A stretch of DNA of 64,000 bases from Henriciella sp. GTDB taxonomy: Bacteria > Pseudomonadota > Alphaproteobacteria > Caulobacterales > Hyphomonadaceae. The notes under the pieces are model-generated. The model had not been told where the DNA came from and did not search any database. It saw only the letters and a list, made by a program, of their open reading frames with translations. A program made the position numbers and the translations under genes. The DNA lies in assembly GCF_029937755.1 (NCBI RefSeq), contig NZ_JAPYPG010000006.1, forward strand, positions 1 to 64,000, written 5' to 3'. The stretch's first letter is position 1. Every line of letters begins with the position of its first letter. This document shows positions 26,725-36,800 of the stretch, piece by piece.

Positions 26725-26801
26725 TGGTGGTTGGAGGGAGACTTGAACTCCCGACCTCATGATTATGAGTCATGCGCTCTAACCAGCTGAGCTACCCAAC
26801 C
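26725..26801 (-). tRNA. tRNA-Met (CAT anticodon)
   Basis: The minus strand folds as a 77-base tRNA with encoded CCA. The acceptor GGTTGGG pairs with TCCAACC, the D-arm is AGCTCAGCTGGTTAGAGC, the anticodon loop is CTCATAA, and the T-arm is GGGAG-TTCAAGT-CTCCC with discriminator A. The overall sequence fits elongator Met. A lysidine-modified tRNA-Ile(CAU) is less likely but cannot be excluded by anticodon alone. It lies upstream of the intergenic remnant, a common integration site type. Confidence 0.95.
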
Positions 26802-26892
26802 CTAACCATTCAATTGCCGCAGGGGCCTGCCGGCACCGGCATGCGGTCCCGAAGCGGGCTGAATACACATTGCGTGAGGGCTTCGCAACCGC

Positions 26893-28005
26893 CTAATCCA
26901 GCAGGCTTGCCACATGGTCTGCAATCGCCAGCGAAGAGGTAAGCCCGGGGCTTTCCATGCCGAGCAGATTGATGAGCCTCGTATCCACGGTATCGATCAT
27001 GAAGTCTCCCGAAGGCTCGCCCTCTGCAACGATCTTGGGACGCACGCCGGCATAGTCGGGCGCCAGCGCCCCATCCGGCAGGCCGGGCCAGTAGCGCCGG
27101 GCGGAGGCGTAGAAGTGTACGGCCCTCTCAGGATCGACACGATAGTCAAAGGGCGGGGTCGAGCCCTCCGGCAGCCACTCGGCATCCGGTCCGAGGCGGC
27201 CGCGTCCCGACAGGTCGACCGTGAGGTGGAGGCCGAGGCTGGCGCGATCCGGCATCGGGTAGATGAGGCGCGTGAACGGCGTTTTGCCCAGCACGCTGAA
27301 ATAGCTGCCCTTCACGAAGTGGGGCGTTGGCAGGTGATCGATGTGCGGGCCGTCAATTCGGCGCGCAATCGCGGTGGCATTGTGACCGGCGGCATTGATG
27401 ACCGAGCGCGCCTTGATACGGGCCGGGCTTTCGCCGCCGGTAACCAGCTCGACGCCGTCCCCGGTCAGCGTCCCGCTCTCGACCGGCGTTCCGAAGGCGA
27501 TCATGCCGCCATGGTCCTCAAGCTCGCCCTGAAGGGCCAGGAAATAGCCATGGCTGTCGAAGATGCCCGAGACGGGCGATCGAATGGCTTTGGTGATATC
27601 CTGGCTCAGCGCGGGTTCGAGGGCGCGGGCCTCCTCGCCCGAAATGAGCTCCAGCTCCTCGACGCCATTGTTGCGGGCCCGTTCGAGGATCCCGCCAAGC
27701 GCCTCTTCCTCTTCCGCTTGGGCCACAACGAGCTTGCCGCAATTTTTGTAGGCGACGCCATGGTCCTTCAGATAGCGGTAAAGCGCCCGGCGCCCGGCGA
27801 CGCAGAATTTCGCCTTCCATGAGCCGGTGGCATAATAGAGCCCGGCATGAATGACCTCGGAATTGCGTGAGGATGTGTGAACCGCGATGCCGTCTTCCGC
27901 TTCGAGGATGATGACATCCCGTCCGCGCATGGCCGCAGCCCGGCCAACCGCCAGGCCGACTACACCGGCACCGATAATGACAAGGTCTGCTTCGAGCGTT
28001 TCCAT
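26893..28005 (-). CDS. FAD-dependent oxidoreductase, L-2-hydroxyglutarate oxidase-like
   Basis: The 370-aa flavoprotein begins METLEADLVIIGAGVVGLAV (ATG 28005; the longer ORF-track start is unsupported), with the dinucleotide-binding GxGxxG. HTSSRNSEVIHAGLYYATGS is the DAO-family block typical of LhgO/YgaF-like L-2-hydroxyglutarate oxidases, supported by RLIYPMPDRASLGLHLTVDLSG and GMESPGLTSSLAIADHVA near the C-terminus. It probably oxidises a 2-hydroxyacid and passes electrons to quinone. It is divergent from the small TPR-like gene, with a 65-base gap. Confidence 0.9.
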   Translation of the reverse strand: METLEADLVIIGAGVVGLAVGRAAAMRGRDVIILEAEDGIAVHTSSRNSEVIHAGLYYATGSWKAKFCVAGRRALYRYLKDHGVAYKNCGKLVVAQAEEEEALGGILERARNNGVEELELISGEEARALEPALSQDITKAIRSPVSGIFDSHGYFLALQGELEDHGGMIAFGTPVESGTLTGDGVELVTGGESPARIKARSVINAAGHNATAIARRIDGPHIDHLPTPHFVKGSYFSVLGKTPFTRLIYPMPDRASLGLHLTVDLSGRGRLGPDAEWLPEGSTPPFDYRVDPERAVHFYASARRYWPGLPDGALAPDYAGVRPKIVAEGEPSGDFMIDTVDTRLINLLGMESPGLTSSLAIADHVASLLD

Positions 28006-28070
28006 ATATCGCGATCTAGAGAAAAAACCGCGATTGGGCGAGGCGGCATTTCGCGCTATTATCAACCATC

Positions 28071-28823
28071 ATGAAATGGGTGGGTGCCATTTTTATTGCC
28101 CTGCTCCTGTCCTGCCAGACGGCGTCTGCAGACAGGGTAGAGCAGGCTTTTGCTTCGGGGCGCTTCCTTGAGGCGGCAGAGCTGGCGCGCGCTGAAGGCG
28201 GCGCAGACAATTATGCGCGGGCTGCCCGGGCGCTTCTTGCTGATGCCGTTGCCAGCGGCCGGCCGACCGTTGAACGGCTCGACGAAGCGGAAGCCATGGC
28301 GCGGCAGGCGGTCGCCCTTGATCCGAAACACCCCGAAGGGCGCCTTCAGCTAGCCATCGCCCTGTCTCTCAAATCGCGTGAAATGAGCACACGCGAAGCG
28401 CTGGATTCCGGTTATGGCGGCATGTCTCGCGACCTTGCCGAGGCGGTGATTGAGGATGATCCGGACAATGTCTACGCGCATGGCTTCATGGCGGTGTGGA
28501 ATATCGAGGTGGTGCGCCGCGGTGGAGCGATCGGCTCGGCCTTCATGGGCGCGAGTATGCGCAAGGCGCGAAACCATTACGTGCAAGCGATCGAGACAGG
28601 GCAAGCAGACCCCTCCCTGCATTGGCAGTATGCCCGCGCGCTTGCAGCCCTGAATGCCCGAAAATACGAAAGTGATATCGAGATGTGCCTTGAGCGGGCG
28701 ATGACCACACAAGCCGAAACCGCCCTTGCTGAACTGATGCAGGCGCGTGCCCGCTCCTTCCAGCTCTATGTCAGAACGCATTCGCGCAAGGATATCGAGC
28801 GGGCTGCTGAAGTCCTGCTCTAG
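28071..28823 (+). CDS. Secreted TPR-like protein of unknown function
   Basis: The 250-aa protein has a signal peptide (MKWVGAIFIALLLSCQTASA). It is otherwise helical with TPR-like repeats; AMARQAVALDPKHPEGRLQLAIALSL is a clear TPR-like unit near residues 77-102, and a later unit is DPSLHWQYARALAALNARKY. TPR scaffolds mediate protein contacts; no enzyme domain is seen. It is convergent with the Sel1-repeat gene, 3 bases apart. The Cys in LLSC of the signal could be read as a lipobox, but the following residues fit ordinary cleavage after ASA better. Confidence 0.8.
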   Translation: MKWVGAIFIALLLSCQTASADRVEQAFASGRFLEAAELARAEGGADNYARAARALLADAVASGRPTVERLDEAEAMARQAVALDPKHPEGRLQLAIALSLKSREMSTREALDSGYGGMSRDLAEAVIEDDPDNVYAHGFMAVWNIEVVRRGGAIGSAFMGASMRKARNHYVQAIETGQADPSLHWQYARALAALNARKYESDIEMCLERAMTTQAETALAELMQARARSFQLYVRTHSRKDIERAAEVLL

Positions 28824-28826
28824 AGA

Positions 28827-29813
28827 CTAGGGCTGTGGCCAGGCAGCGCTCTCACCGATGAGCGGGATAATGCGGCTCGCGCATAGCGATGCTGCCGGAG
28901 CACTGTTAGGGCGCTTCTCCAGCGCTTCGGTGTGGACGAGCAGGGCCGTGCGGACTTCATCAGCGCCGAGGCCACCATTGCGCCTGGGATCGTTCAAGAC
29001 AGCCTCGCTGGCGTTCAGGGCCTGGGTCATCGAAGCGACACGCTGGTCCGACTCGGCCAGTTCGGTGTGTCGGCTGCCCGTAGTGACGCTAGCGCCAAAT
29101 CCATCGAGTTTCATAAGGTCTTCCATGGCAAGCTTCTGTCGCTCGATTTCCGGGCGCAAGACGGCCACGCAACTGGCCGAGGCGTCGCCGATCCGGTTCA
29201 GGCGTGTATCAGCGAGGATCGGAAAGCTTGAGCCATCCTTCATGGCAAGCGGAGCAGGGACGTTCGCCGTGCCAAGCAGGGCACTTGCAGGGGAGATTGT
29301 TTCCTGTGCGACTGAACGGTTCGGTGCTGCATCCTTATTGTCAGCGATCGTTTCCCTGTCGTTGGCCCATGCCGTGCCGCCGGCAGCGATGACGATGTCA
29401 CGCGAAAGGCGTCTCAACGCGGCGGGCGCCGATTGGGTGTCACCGGCGCGGGCCGCCATGACGTACCATTTGGCTGCCGTCTCCGGATCCGCTGGAATGC
29501 CTTCAAGGCCGAATTCGAAAACCCGTCCGAGATGGATGGTTGATGAGCGTTCGCCGAGGCCGGCTGCCTGCTCGAGCAGGGCCACGCCGAGCGGTTGGTC
29601 CTGTTCGAGGCCGTAGCCATAAAGATAGGCCTGTCCGAGGAGCGCGATCGCCTGGGGTGCGCCGTCTTCGGCGTAACGCGCAATCACATCGACATGGCTG
29701 TAATCTTCGGCGCGATAGGCATCGATGGCCGCATCAAGCTCTTCCGACTGTGCGGAAGCGCTTAAAGGCAAGAGAAGGCTGGTGAAGAGAGCTGCCAGGA
29801 CGAACCGCATCAT
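28827..29813 (-). CDS. Secreted Sel1-repeat protein
   Basis: I start at MMRFVLAALFTSLLLPLSASA (ATG 29813), which gives a clean signal peptide; the ORF-track start adds 13 residues. Two to three Sel1-like repeats occupy about residues 45-125 (PQAIALLGQAYLYGYGLEQD; STIHLGRVFEFGLEGIPADP). The rest is a helical domain with two Cys residues (ASCVAVL, SLCASRI) that may form a disulfide. Sel1 repeats are protein-interaction modules in the periplasm. The function is unknown. Confidence 0.82.
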   Translation of the reverse strand: MMRFVLAALFTSLLLPLSASAQSEELDAAIDAYRAEDYSHVDVIARYAEDGAPQAIALLGQAYLYGYGLEQDQPLGVALLEQAAGLGERSSTIHLGRVFEFGLEGIPADPETAAKWYVMAARAGDTQSAPAALRRLSRDIVIAAGGTAWANDRETIADNKDAAPNRSVAQETISPASALLGTANVPAPLAMKDGSSFPILADTRLNRIGDASASCVAVLRPEIERQKLAMEDLMKLDGFGASVTTGSRHTELAESDQRVASMTQALNASEAVLNDPRRNGGLGADEVRTALLVHTEALEKRPNSAPAASLCASRIIPLIGESAAWPQP

Positions 29814-29961
29814 GACAGGCACTTTATAGAGGCCGCAGGACGCGTCCAGCATTTCAGGGCAGGCATGGTGGTGCCGATTGCAGCCGCTCGTTTTACGCGC
29901 GTCTGTGCCTGTCGTTTGCGAGGGGGTGCATAAGCGGTGGTCGTGTACTGCGTAACGGCGA

Positions 29962-30930
29962 TTACTCCGCAGCGACAGCTTCCTCGATAGCCGTCTGTTC
30001 TTCCAGCCAATGCTCGGCTTCCAGGGCAGCCATGCACCCCATGCCCGCGGCCGTCACAGCCTGACGATAGGTTTCGTCAGTGACATCGCCAGCCGCATAA
30101 ACGCCTGGAATATTGGTCTTGGTCGTGCCCGGGTCAGTGATGATGTAGCCATTGGCCTTCATATCGACCTTGCCCTTGAAGAGTTCCGTCTGCGGAGCAT
30201 GGCCAATCGCAATGAAGACGCCGTGGACATCACGGGTTTCTTCCTCGCCGGTCTTCACGTTCTTGAGCCGGGCACCGGTGACGCCGAGCGGGTTCTCGTC
30301 CCCAATCACTTCTTCAAGGACCGTGTCCCAGAGGATCTCGACCTTGGGGTGCTTGAACAGGCGGTCCTGCAGGATCTTCTCTGCGCGGAAGCTGTCGCGG
30401 CGGTGCACGACGGTGACCTTGGAGGCGAAGTTCGTGAGGAAGAGCGCTTCTTCGACGGCGGTGTTGCCGCCACCGACAACGATGACTTCCTTGCCGCGAT
30501 AGAAAAAACCATCGCAGGTCGCGCAAGCGGAGACACCAAAGCCCTGGAACTTTTCCTCACTGGGCAGGCCAAGCCACTTTGCCTGAGCGCCCGTTGAAAT
30601 CACCATCGCGTCTGCGGTGTAGACGGTGCCGCTTTCGCCGATTGCCTTGAATGGGCGGTTTTCCAGATCGACTTCTGCGATGTGATCCTCGGAGACTTTC
30701 GCGCCCATCTTCTCGGCGTGGTCGCGCATCTTCTCCATCAGTTCCGGACCCTGGATCTCGGCAAAGCCCGGATAATTCTCGACTTCGGTCGTGATGGTGA
30801 GCTGGCCGCCAGGCTGAAGGCCGGCAACCACACGGGTATCGCGCATGGCGCGGGCAGCGTAGATCGCAGCTGTCCAGCCGGCCGGGCCGGAGCCGATAAT
30901 CAGGATTTCGGAATGGATCGTTTCGCTCAT
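29962..30930 (-). CDS. trxB: Thioredoxin-disulfide reductase
   Basis: The 322-aa flavoenzyme uses NADPH to reduce thioredoxin. It starts MSETIHSEILIIGSGPAGWT (ATG 30930) with the FAD-binding motif. The redox-active CATC lies in FGVSACATCDGFFYRGKEV, the NADPH-binding GGGNTAVEEA follows, and GVYAAGDVTDETYRQAVTAAGMG completes the FAD site. Length and order are normal. It stands alone here, without trxA. Confidence 0.97.
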   Translation of the reverse strand: MSETIHSEILIIGSGPAGWTAAIYAARAMRDTRVVAGLQPGGQLTITTEVENYPGFAEIQGPELMEKMRDHAEKMGAKVSEDHIAEVDLENRPFKAIGESGTVYTADAMVISTGAQAKWLGLPSEEKFQGFGVSACATCDGFFYRGKEVIVVGGGNTAVEEALFLTNFASKVTVVHRRDSFRAEKILQDRLFKHPKVEILWDTVLEEVIGDENPLGVTGARLKNVKTGEEETRDVHGVFIAIGHAPQTELFKGKVDMKANGYIITDPGTTKTNIPGVYAAGDVTDETYRQAVTAAGMGCMAALEAEHWLEEQTAIEEAVAAE

Positions 30931-31039
30931 CGCCCACACTCCACTTGTCTGGTCAGTGTTGTCTTTATCGGCCTACAGGTATGGGGATTCTTGGCCGGTG
31001 AATAAACCCCCGGCGTGCTCAACCCGGCGTGAAGCAGCA

Positions 31040-31957
31040 CTATTGCACAGGCTTGCGCACTTCCACCGTCGCATGGCTCACATTGAACTTCTCCGAAAGT
31101 CGCGCCTTTACAGCCTTGCGGAGCGTATCGAGGCACACGCCTTCCTTCGCTGTGACTTCCAGCGTTACCAGGGGCTTCTGCTCGGTCAGCGCCCAGGCGT
31201 GGATATGGCTGACCTTGATGGCATCGCTGAGATGGTCTTCCAGGTCCGCCTTGATGTCGGCTGGCTCCAGCCCCGATGGCACGCCCTCGATGAGGATGTG
31301 AGCCGACTGCATGGTGACGCGAATGCCGCCGACCACGATCAGCAGGGCCACGAGGATGGACAGCAGGGGATCGATGGGCATCCAGCCAGTGAAGATGATC
31401 ACCAGCGCTGCGGCGATCGCAGCGACAGAGCCCAGCAGGTCGCCGGCGACATGCCAGAGCGCGCCCTGCAGGTTGAGATCTTCCTGGTCGCCGCCATGCA
31501 GGAGATAGAAAGCGATGATGTTCACGAGCAGGCCCACCACAGCAACGCCCATCAGGACGTTGCCCATGACGGGTTCCGGTGTGATCAGGCGCTGGACGGC
31601 CTCGAACAGGATCCATGCGGCCAGCAGAAGAAGTGCCATGCCGTTTACAAAAGCGGCGAGTATCTTGAACCGTGCCCAGCCAAAGCTGCGCTGGTCGTCG
31701 GCGGGTCGCTCAGCCAGCTTGAAGCCAAGCCAGGCAAGCGCAAGCGACCCGGCATCGGTCAGCATATGAGCGGCATCGGCAAGCAGGGCGAGTGACCCGG
31801 AAATGACGCCGCCGACCACTTCCGCAATCATGAAAGTGAAGGTCAGCAGTGCTGCCAGCGCTACGCGCTTCCGGGCGTCGGCGGAATCTGGAACGGCATG
31901 ATGATGCGCGTGGTGATGCCCGCCGGACCCATGCTCATGAGAGTGCTCGTGTGCCAT
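31040..31957 (-). CDS. Cation diffusion facilitator family efflux transporter
   Basis: I start at MAHEHSHEHGSGGHHHAHHH (ATG 31957). The His-rich N-terminus binds Zn2+ or similar metals. Six helices are expected. The metal site residues lie in DAAHMLTDAGSLALAW (helix 2) and LWHVAGDLLGSVAA (helix 5), giving the HxxxD pairs of Zn-type CDFs. A cytoplasmic ferredoxin-like domain follows (about 215-305; IKVSHIHAWALTEQKPLVTLEV). It exports Zn2+ in exchange for protons. A GATATGTTAT half-site upstream may bear on control. Confidence 0.95.
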   Translation of the reverse strand: MAHEHSHEHGSGGHHHAHHHAVPDSADARKRVALAALLTFTFMIAEVVGGVISGSLALLADAAHMLTDAGSLALAWLGFKLAERPADDQRSFGWARFKILAAFVNGMALLLLAAWILFEAVQRLITPEPVMGNVLMGVAVVGLLVNIIAFYLLHGGDQEDLNLQGALWHVAGDLLGSVAAIAAALVIIFTGWMPIDPLLSILVALLIVVGGIRVTMQSAHILIEGVPSGLEPADIKADLEDHLSDAIKVSHIHAWALTEQKPLVTLEVTAKEGVCLDTLRKAVKARLSEKFNVSHATVEVRKPVQ

Positions 31958-32019
31958 TGGCCTACAGATGTGGCGACTTGTTCGGGAAGTCAATAAAACA
32001 CATAAAAAACAACAGTTTA

Positions 32020-32029
32020 GATATGTTAT
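32020..32029 (+). promoter_or_regulatory. Zur-box-like half-site GATATGTTAT
   Basis: GATATGTTAT matches one arm of the palindromic Zur operator as I recall it from Caulobacter-type bacteria. The second arm is degenerate (TCCGTTTCA). It lies 63-72 bases upstream of the metal exporter start. This is a weak call. Confidence 0.25.
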
Positions 32030-32035
32030 TCCGTT

Positions 32036-33136
32036 TCATTGCATCCAGTCTGGCATGACGACCTTGTCGCCGGTCCCGCCAAGCTGCGGCTGTGGATGGC
32101 GATCGAGAAGCTTTTTGACAATTTCATCCGCGACCCGGTCAGCTTCGCGCAGCGGCTCGTAGGACCAGCCTTCAAGAAATCCGTCGAACCAGCGGGCACA
32201 TCCGCGATTGATCAGGCTTTCATGCAACCGGTCAAACTTCGCACTCGTCCCCTCCAGCCGGGCGATATGAATTGGCAGGCCGTGCCAGGCCGCATCCGAC
32301 AGCATGTTGGCACTGTCCTCGGTCACGATGGCGGCATCGGAATAGAGGAGCCAGGCCAGGTAGGGGTTCGGGCCATCTTCCGGCCCTGCCCAGAAGCGCG
32401 CGCCGATCCGGTCGGAAAGCGCCCGCATCTTGGCGACCACGGGAATTGGCGTGCGCCGGGAGGCGGTGATCCTGAGACGCCAGCCGAGCCCCGACAGCCG
32501 GGCGAGGTCTTCGCCGAGCTTGTCGGCCACCGCTTCTGTGAATGTGTGCGCCTTGGAGTCGCCCCCTAGAATGACAATACAGGCCCGGCCGTTTTCGTCG
32601 GCGAGGTCGGCGAAGGCCTGTCCAGCGTCCTCGATATCGTCCGGCGCGAAAAAGGAGGGCGCACCGACGGTGCGAATGACGTTCGGGCCGTCGAGCTCGT
32701 CATGTTCGGGCACGACGATGAGGTCGAACGCATCGCGGTCGGTCTTTGGGTCAAGAATCTGGACTGTCAGCATCTTGCCCCCGGACATCTGACGGATGGC
32801 GGCCGTGTAGGGGGCGCTGCGCCGGCCTGCGGCGATCCAGACATCCGGCCAGGGCGGTGAGAACAGCGCTCGCTGCTCGGCGGGCAGGGCGAGTTTTTCG
32901 AGCGGCCAGCGGCCGCCCGGCAGCCATGTCCATGGCGCGCGAGGTGTCAGCGTGATCGGCTTGTCGCGATGGCCTTCGCCCTGGATATGCGCAATGCGCA
33001 TCCAGCGCCCCGTGGTGCCCAGCGCCTGCACAATCGAGCGGACCTGGGCGGCATTTCCGGCACGTCCATCGGAGACCGCCCAGACGGACGGACCCACTTG
33101 CGGGGCAATCGGCGGTTTCGTTTGCGGCGCGGTCAT
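32036..33136 (-). CDS. ELM1/GtrOC1 family putative glycosyltransferase
   Basis: The protein belongs to the ELM1 family (mitochondrial fission protein ELM1 and its bacterial relatives). Family signs are SVWAVSDGRAGNAAQVRSIV, the WPDVWIAAGRRSAPYTAAIRQMSGG segment, VILGGDSKAHTFT, and ALLYSDAAIVTEDSANM-like YSDAAIVTEDSANMLSDAAW. The fold is GT-B-like, and bacterial members sit among lipid or cell-envelope genes; a glycosyltransferase role is assumed. I start at MTAPQTKPPIAPQ (ATG 33136), since the upstream 30 residues look non-coding. Confidence 0.88.
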   Translation of the reverse strand: MTAPQTKPPIAPQVGPSVWAVSDGRAGNAAQVRSIVQALGTTGRWMRIAHIQGEGHRDKPITLTPRAPWTWLPGGRWPLEKLALPAEQRALFSPPWPDVWIAAGRRSAPYTAAIRQMSGGKMLTVQILDPKTDRDAFDLIVVPEHDELDGPNVIRTVGAPSFFAPDDIEDAGQAFADLADENGRACIVILGGDSKAHTFTEAVADKLGEDLARLSGLGWRLRITASRRTPIPVVAKMRALSDRIGARFWAGPEDGPNPYLAWLLYSDAAIVTEDSANMLSDAAWHGLPIHIARLEGTSAKFDRLHESLINRGCARWFDGFLEGWSYEPLREADRVADEIVKKLLDRHPQPQLGGTGDKVVMPDWMQ

Positions 33137-33321
33137 GGCGGTCAGGATCGATCCCCGCGATTCGTGGTTAAGGCGAGTCTGCCAGTTTTTCGGCCAAGTT
33201 GCACGTCGCGCTGAAAGATGACGCACAGCTCTCAGGTTCCGGCCTCAATGCGACGAGGCCGGCTGTATCTTGCATCCTGTCCAGTCCCTTACAGGAATGG
33301 GGAGTCAGGATCGTGGTCTTG

Positions 33322-33795
33322 TTACTTGAATTCGACCGAGGAAATCTCGTAGACGCGCGCGCCCCCAGGTGCTGCCACTTCGGCTTCATCACCAACAGAC
33401 TTGCCAATCAGCGCACGTGCGATCGGAGACGTGTTCGATACCTTGCCCTTGGCGATATCGGCTTCGTCTTCGCCTACGATGCGGTAAGTGGCTTCCTTCT
33501 CGGTGTCCGCGTCGATCAGCGTCACCGTCGCGCCGAAGACGATCTTCTCGCCCTTGAGCTTGGAGACGTCGATGACCTCAGCACGGGCCAGCTTGTCTTC
33601 CAGCTCGGCAACGCGGCCTTCAATGAAGCTCTGCTTTTCCTTCGCAGCGTGGTACTCGGCGTTCTCCGACAGGTCGCCATGTTCGCGTGCTTCGGCGATC
33701 GCCGCGATCACGGCGGGGCGTTCCACTGACTTCAAATGCTTCAGTTCTGCGTCGAGGGCAGCATGCCCTTCGGCGGTCATGGGTGTTCTTTGCAT
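33322..33795 (-). CDS. greA: Transcription elongation factor GreA
   Basis: The 157-aa factor rescues backtracked RNA polymerase by stimulating RNA cleavage. It starts [20 protein letters not shown] (ATG 33795), giving the normal length. The N-terminal coiled coil has the catalytic acidic tip in [21 protein letters not shown], and the C-terminal FKBP-like domain has [23 protein letters not shown]. It lies 69 bases downstream of carB in the same direction reversed order of transcription (greA is transcribed toward ELM1; carB reads toward greA's opposite flank), so the two leftward genes may share a transcript with carB first. Confidence 0.93.
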   Translation of the reverse strand: MQRTPMTAEGHAALDAELKHLKSVERPAVIAAIAEAREHGDLSENAEYHAAKEKQSFIEGRVAELEDKLARAEVIDVSKLKGEKIVFGATVTLIDADTEKEATYRIVGEDEADIAKGKVSNTSPIARALIGKSVGDEAEVAAPGGARVYEISSVEFK

Positions 33796-33864
33796 GTTCT
33801 GGATAACCGTCTTTGTAAACGTGTAGGTTCCGACCAAACGGGTTTTGCGTCAAGTAGGTTGCAA

Positions 33865-36800
33865 TCAGGCTGTCTGCAAGGGCCGGACCGTCAGGTCTCG
33901 GTCTCGAAGCGCCCGGATCGCCTGCACAGAGGCGCGTGAGGCCGCAAGGGTCGTGAAGTAGGGAATCTTGCGGGTGAGGGCTGTTCGCCGGATCGAGGCG
34001 GAGTCCTTGAGCGACTGGACACCCTCGGTCGTGTTGAAGACGAGCTGGACGCCGCCATTGATCATGAGATCGACAATGTGCGGCTGGCCTTCGTTGACCT
34101 TGTTCACCGCTTTGACGGGCAGGCCCTTGCTTTCGAGGAAGGCGGCCGTGCCACTGGTGGCAATCAGCGAGAAGCCGAGATCGACAAGATCCTGCGCGGG
34201 AGCGATTACGTTCTCCTTGTCGCCGTCCTTCACAGACATGAAGACACAGCCTTCGGTCGGCAGGTGAACATCGACGGCGGCTTGCGACTTGAGGAAGGCT
34301 GCGCCGAAATCGTCGTCCCAGCCCATCACCTCGCCGGTCGAGCGCATTTCCGGGCCGAGCACGGGATCGACACCCGGGAAGCGGGCAAACGGGAAGATCG
34401 CTTCCTTGACGGCCACGCGGCGCGGCACCGCTTTCGAAAGGTCGAAGTCGGTAAGGCTGGCGCCCGCCATCACCTTGGCTGCAATCTTGGCGATCGGTGC
34501 GCCAACCGCCTTTGCCACGAACGGCACGGTGCGCGAGGCGCGCGGATTGGCTTCAAGGACGAAGATCTCGTCGCCCTTCACCGCAAACTGGATATTGATC
34601 AGACCGCGCACCTTGAGCTCGCGCGCCAGGGCGGCGGCAGAGTCAGACAGGCGCTTCTTGATCTCTTCAGACAGCGAGTAGGGCGGAAGTGCGCAAGCAG
34701 AGTCGCCCGAGTGCACGCCGGCTTCCTCGATATGCTCCATGATGCCGGCAACGTGGACATTGGTCTCGTCGCACAGGGCGTCGATATCGACCTCGATGGC
34801 GTCGGCAAGATAGCGATCGAGGAAGAGAGACTGGTCACCGGAGACCTTCATGGCCTCCTTGGCGAATGATTTTACGTCTGCATCGTCCCGGCAGATTTCC
34901 ATGGCGCGGCCACCGAGCACGTAGCTGGGGCGGAGCATGATTGGGTAGCCTAGGTCCCTGGCTTTCTCCAGCGCCTCTTCTTCGGAGCGTGCGGTGGCTG
35001 AAGGCGCCTGCTGGATGTTCAACCGGTCAAGCATGGCCGCGAAGCGTTCGCGATCCTCGGCAAGGTCGATGCTGGTCGGGCTGGTGCCCAGGATCGGGAT
35101 GCCGGCCTCATGCAGCGGGGTTGCGAGCTTCAGCGGTGTCTGACCACCAAACTGGACAATCACGCCCTGCAGTTCGCCGGCGCTCTGCTCCTTGGCGATA
35201 ATCTCCGAGACGTGCTCCTCGGTCAGCGGTTCGAAGTACAGCCGGTCGGAGGTATCGTAATCGGTCGACACGGTTTCCGGATTGCAGTTCACCATGATCG
35301 ACTCGACGCCGATCTCTTCCATGGCGAAAGCCGCATGACAGCAGCAGTAATCGAACTCGATCCCCTGGCCGATCCGGTTGGGACCGCCGCCAAGGATGAT
35401 GGCTTTCTTCCGGTCAGACACACCGGCCTCGTCATCGGCCTGTGTCTGCCCATAAGGCGGGTGTTCGTAGGTCGAGTAGAGGTAAGGTGTCTTGGCGGCG
35501 AATTCGGCCGCGCAGGTGTCGATACGCTTGTAGACAGGGCGCACGCCAAGCTTGTGACGGCCGGTGCGCACAGCCTTCTCACTCTGGCCGGTCAGCTCAC
35601 CGAGGCGCGCATCCGAGAAGCCCATGCCCTTGATCACGGTCATGTCGTGAGCGTTGTCCGGCAGGCCGTCGCGGCGCAGGCCCTCCTCGGTTTCGATAAG
35701 CGCCGCAATCTGGCGCAGGAACCAGCGGTCGATACCGGTGATCCGGTAGATGTCTTCGACGGTGAAGCCTTTGCGGAAGGCCTGGGCAACATGGCGCAGA
35801 CGGTCTGGCGTGGGGCGGGCAAGCTCGGAGTGGAGCTGTTCTTCAGTCTCGGCTTCGGTTTCGTTGAGGCCGGTCAGGCCGGTCTCAAGCGAGCAGAGTG
35901 CCTTTTGCAGGCTTTCCTGGAAGTTCCGGCCGATGGCCATCGCCTCGCCGACCGACTTCATCGCCGTGGTCAGCAGCGGTTCGGCGCCCTTGTACTTCTC
36001 GAAGGCGAAGCGCGGGATCTTGGTGACAACGTAATCGATCGTCGGTTCGAAGGAGGCGGGCGTCACGCCCGTGATGTCATTGGTCAGCTCGTCCAGCGTG
36101 TAGCCGACAGCGAGCTTGGCAGCGATCTTGGCAATCGGGAAACCGGTGGCCTTGGAGGCGAGGGCTGACGAGCGCGAGACGCGGGGGTTCATCTCGATGA
36201 CGACAAGGCGGCCCGAATCCGGATCGACCGCGAACTGAACGTTCGAGCCACCGGTTTCCACGCCGATCTCACGCAACACCGCGATCGATGCGTTGCGCAT
36301 GATCTGGTATTCCTTGTCGGTGAGCGTCAGCGCCGGGGCCACGGTGATCGAGTCACCGGTATGCACGCCCATGGGATCGATGTTCTCGATGGCGCAGATG
36401 ATGATCGCATTGTCCGCCTTGTCGCGGACGACCTCCATCTCGAATTCCTTCCAGCCGAGCAGGCTCTCATCGATAAGCACCTGGCCCACCGGGGATGCGG
36501 CGAGGCCAGAGCGAACGATTTCCTCGTATTCCTCGACATTGTAGGCAACGCCGCCGCCCGTCCCGCCGAGCGTATAGGCCGGGCGGATGATGGCGGGCAG
36601 GCCGACCTCTTCCAGCACGTCCATGGCCTGCTGCAGGCCACCAATCCGGTCATAGCCGATAATTTTGCCGGCATCGTTCTTGATCTCGGGCGCGGCAACG
36701 ATAGCGGCCTTGGGATTTTCCAGGCCGATCCGGTCCATCGCCTCGCGGAAGAGGCGGCGGTCTTCTGCCATCTCGATCGCATCGGCGCGCGCACCGATCA

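Noticed and set aside
33239-33262. 8-bp hairpin CCGGCCTC/GAGGCCGG after greA as a terminator
   Set aside because: There is no T-run on the minus strand, so termination cannot be supported.
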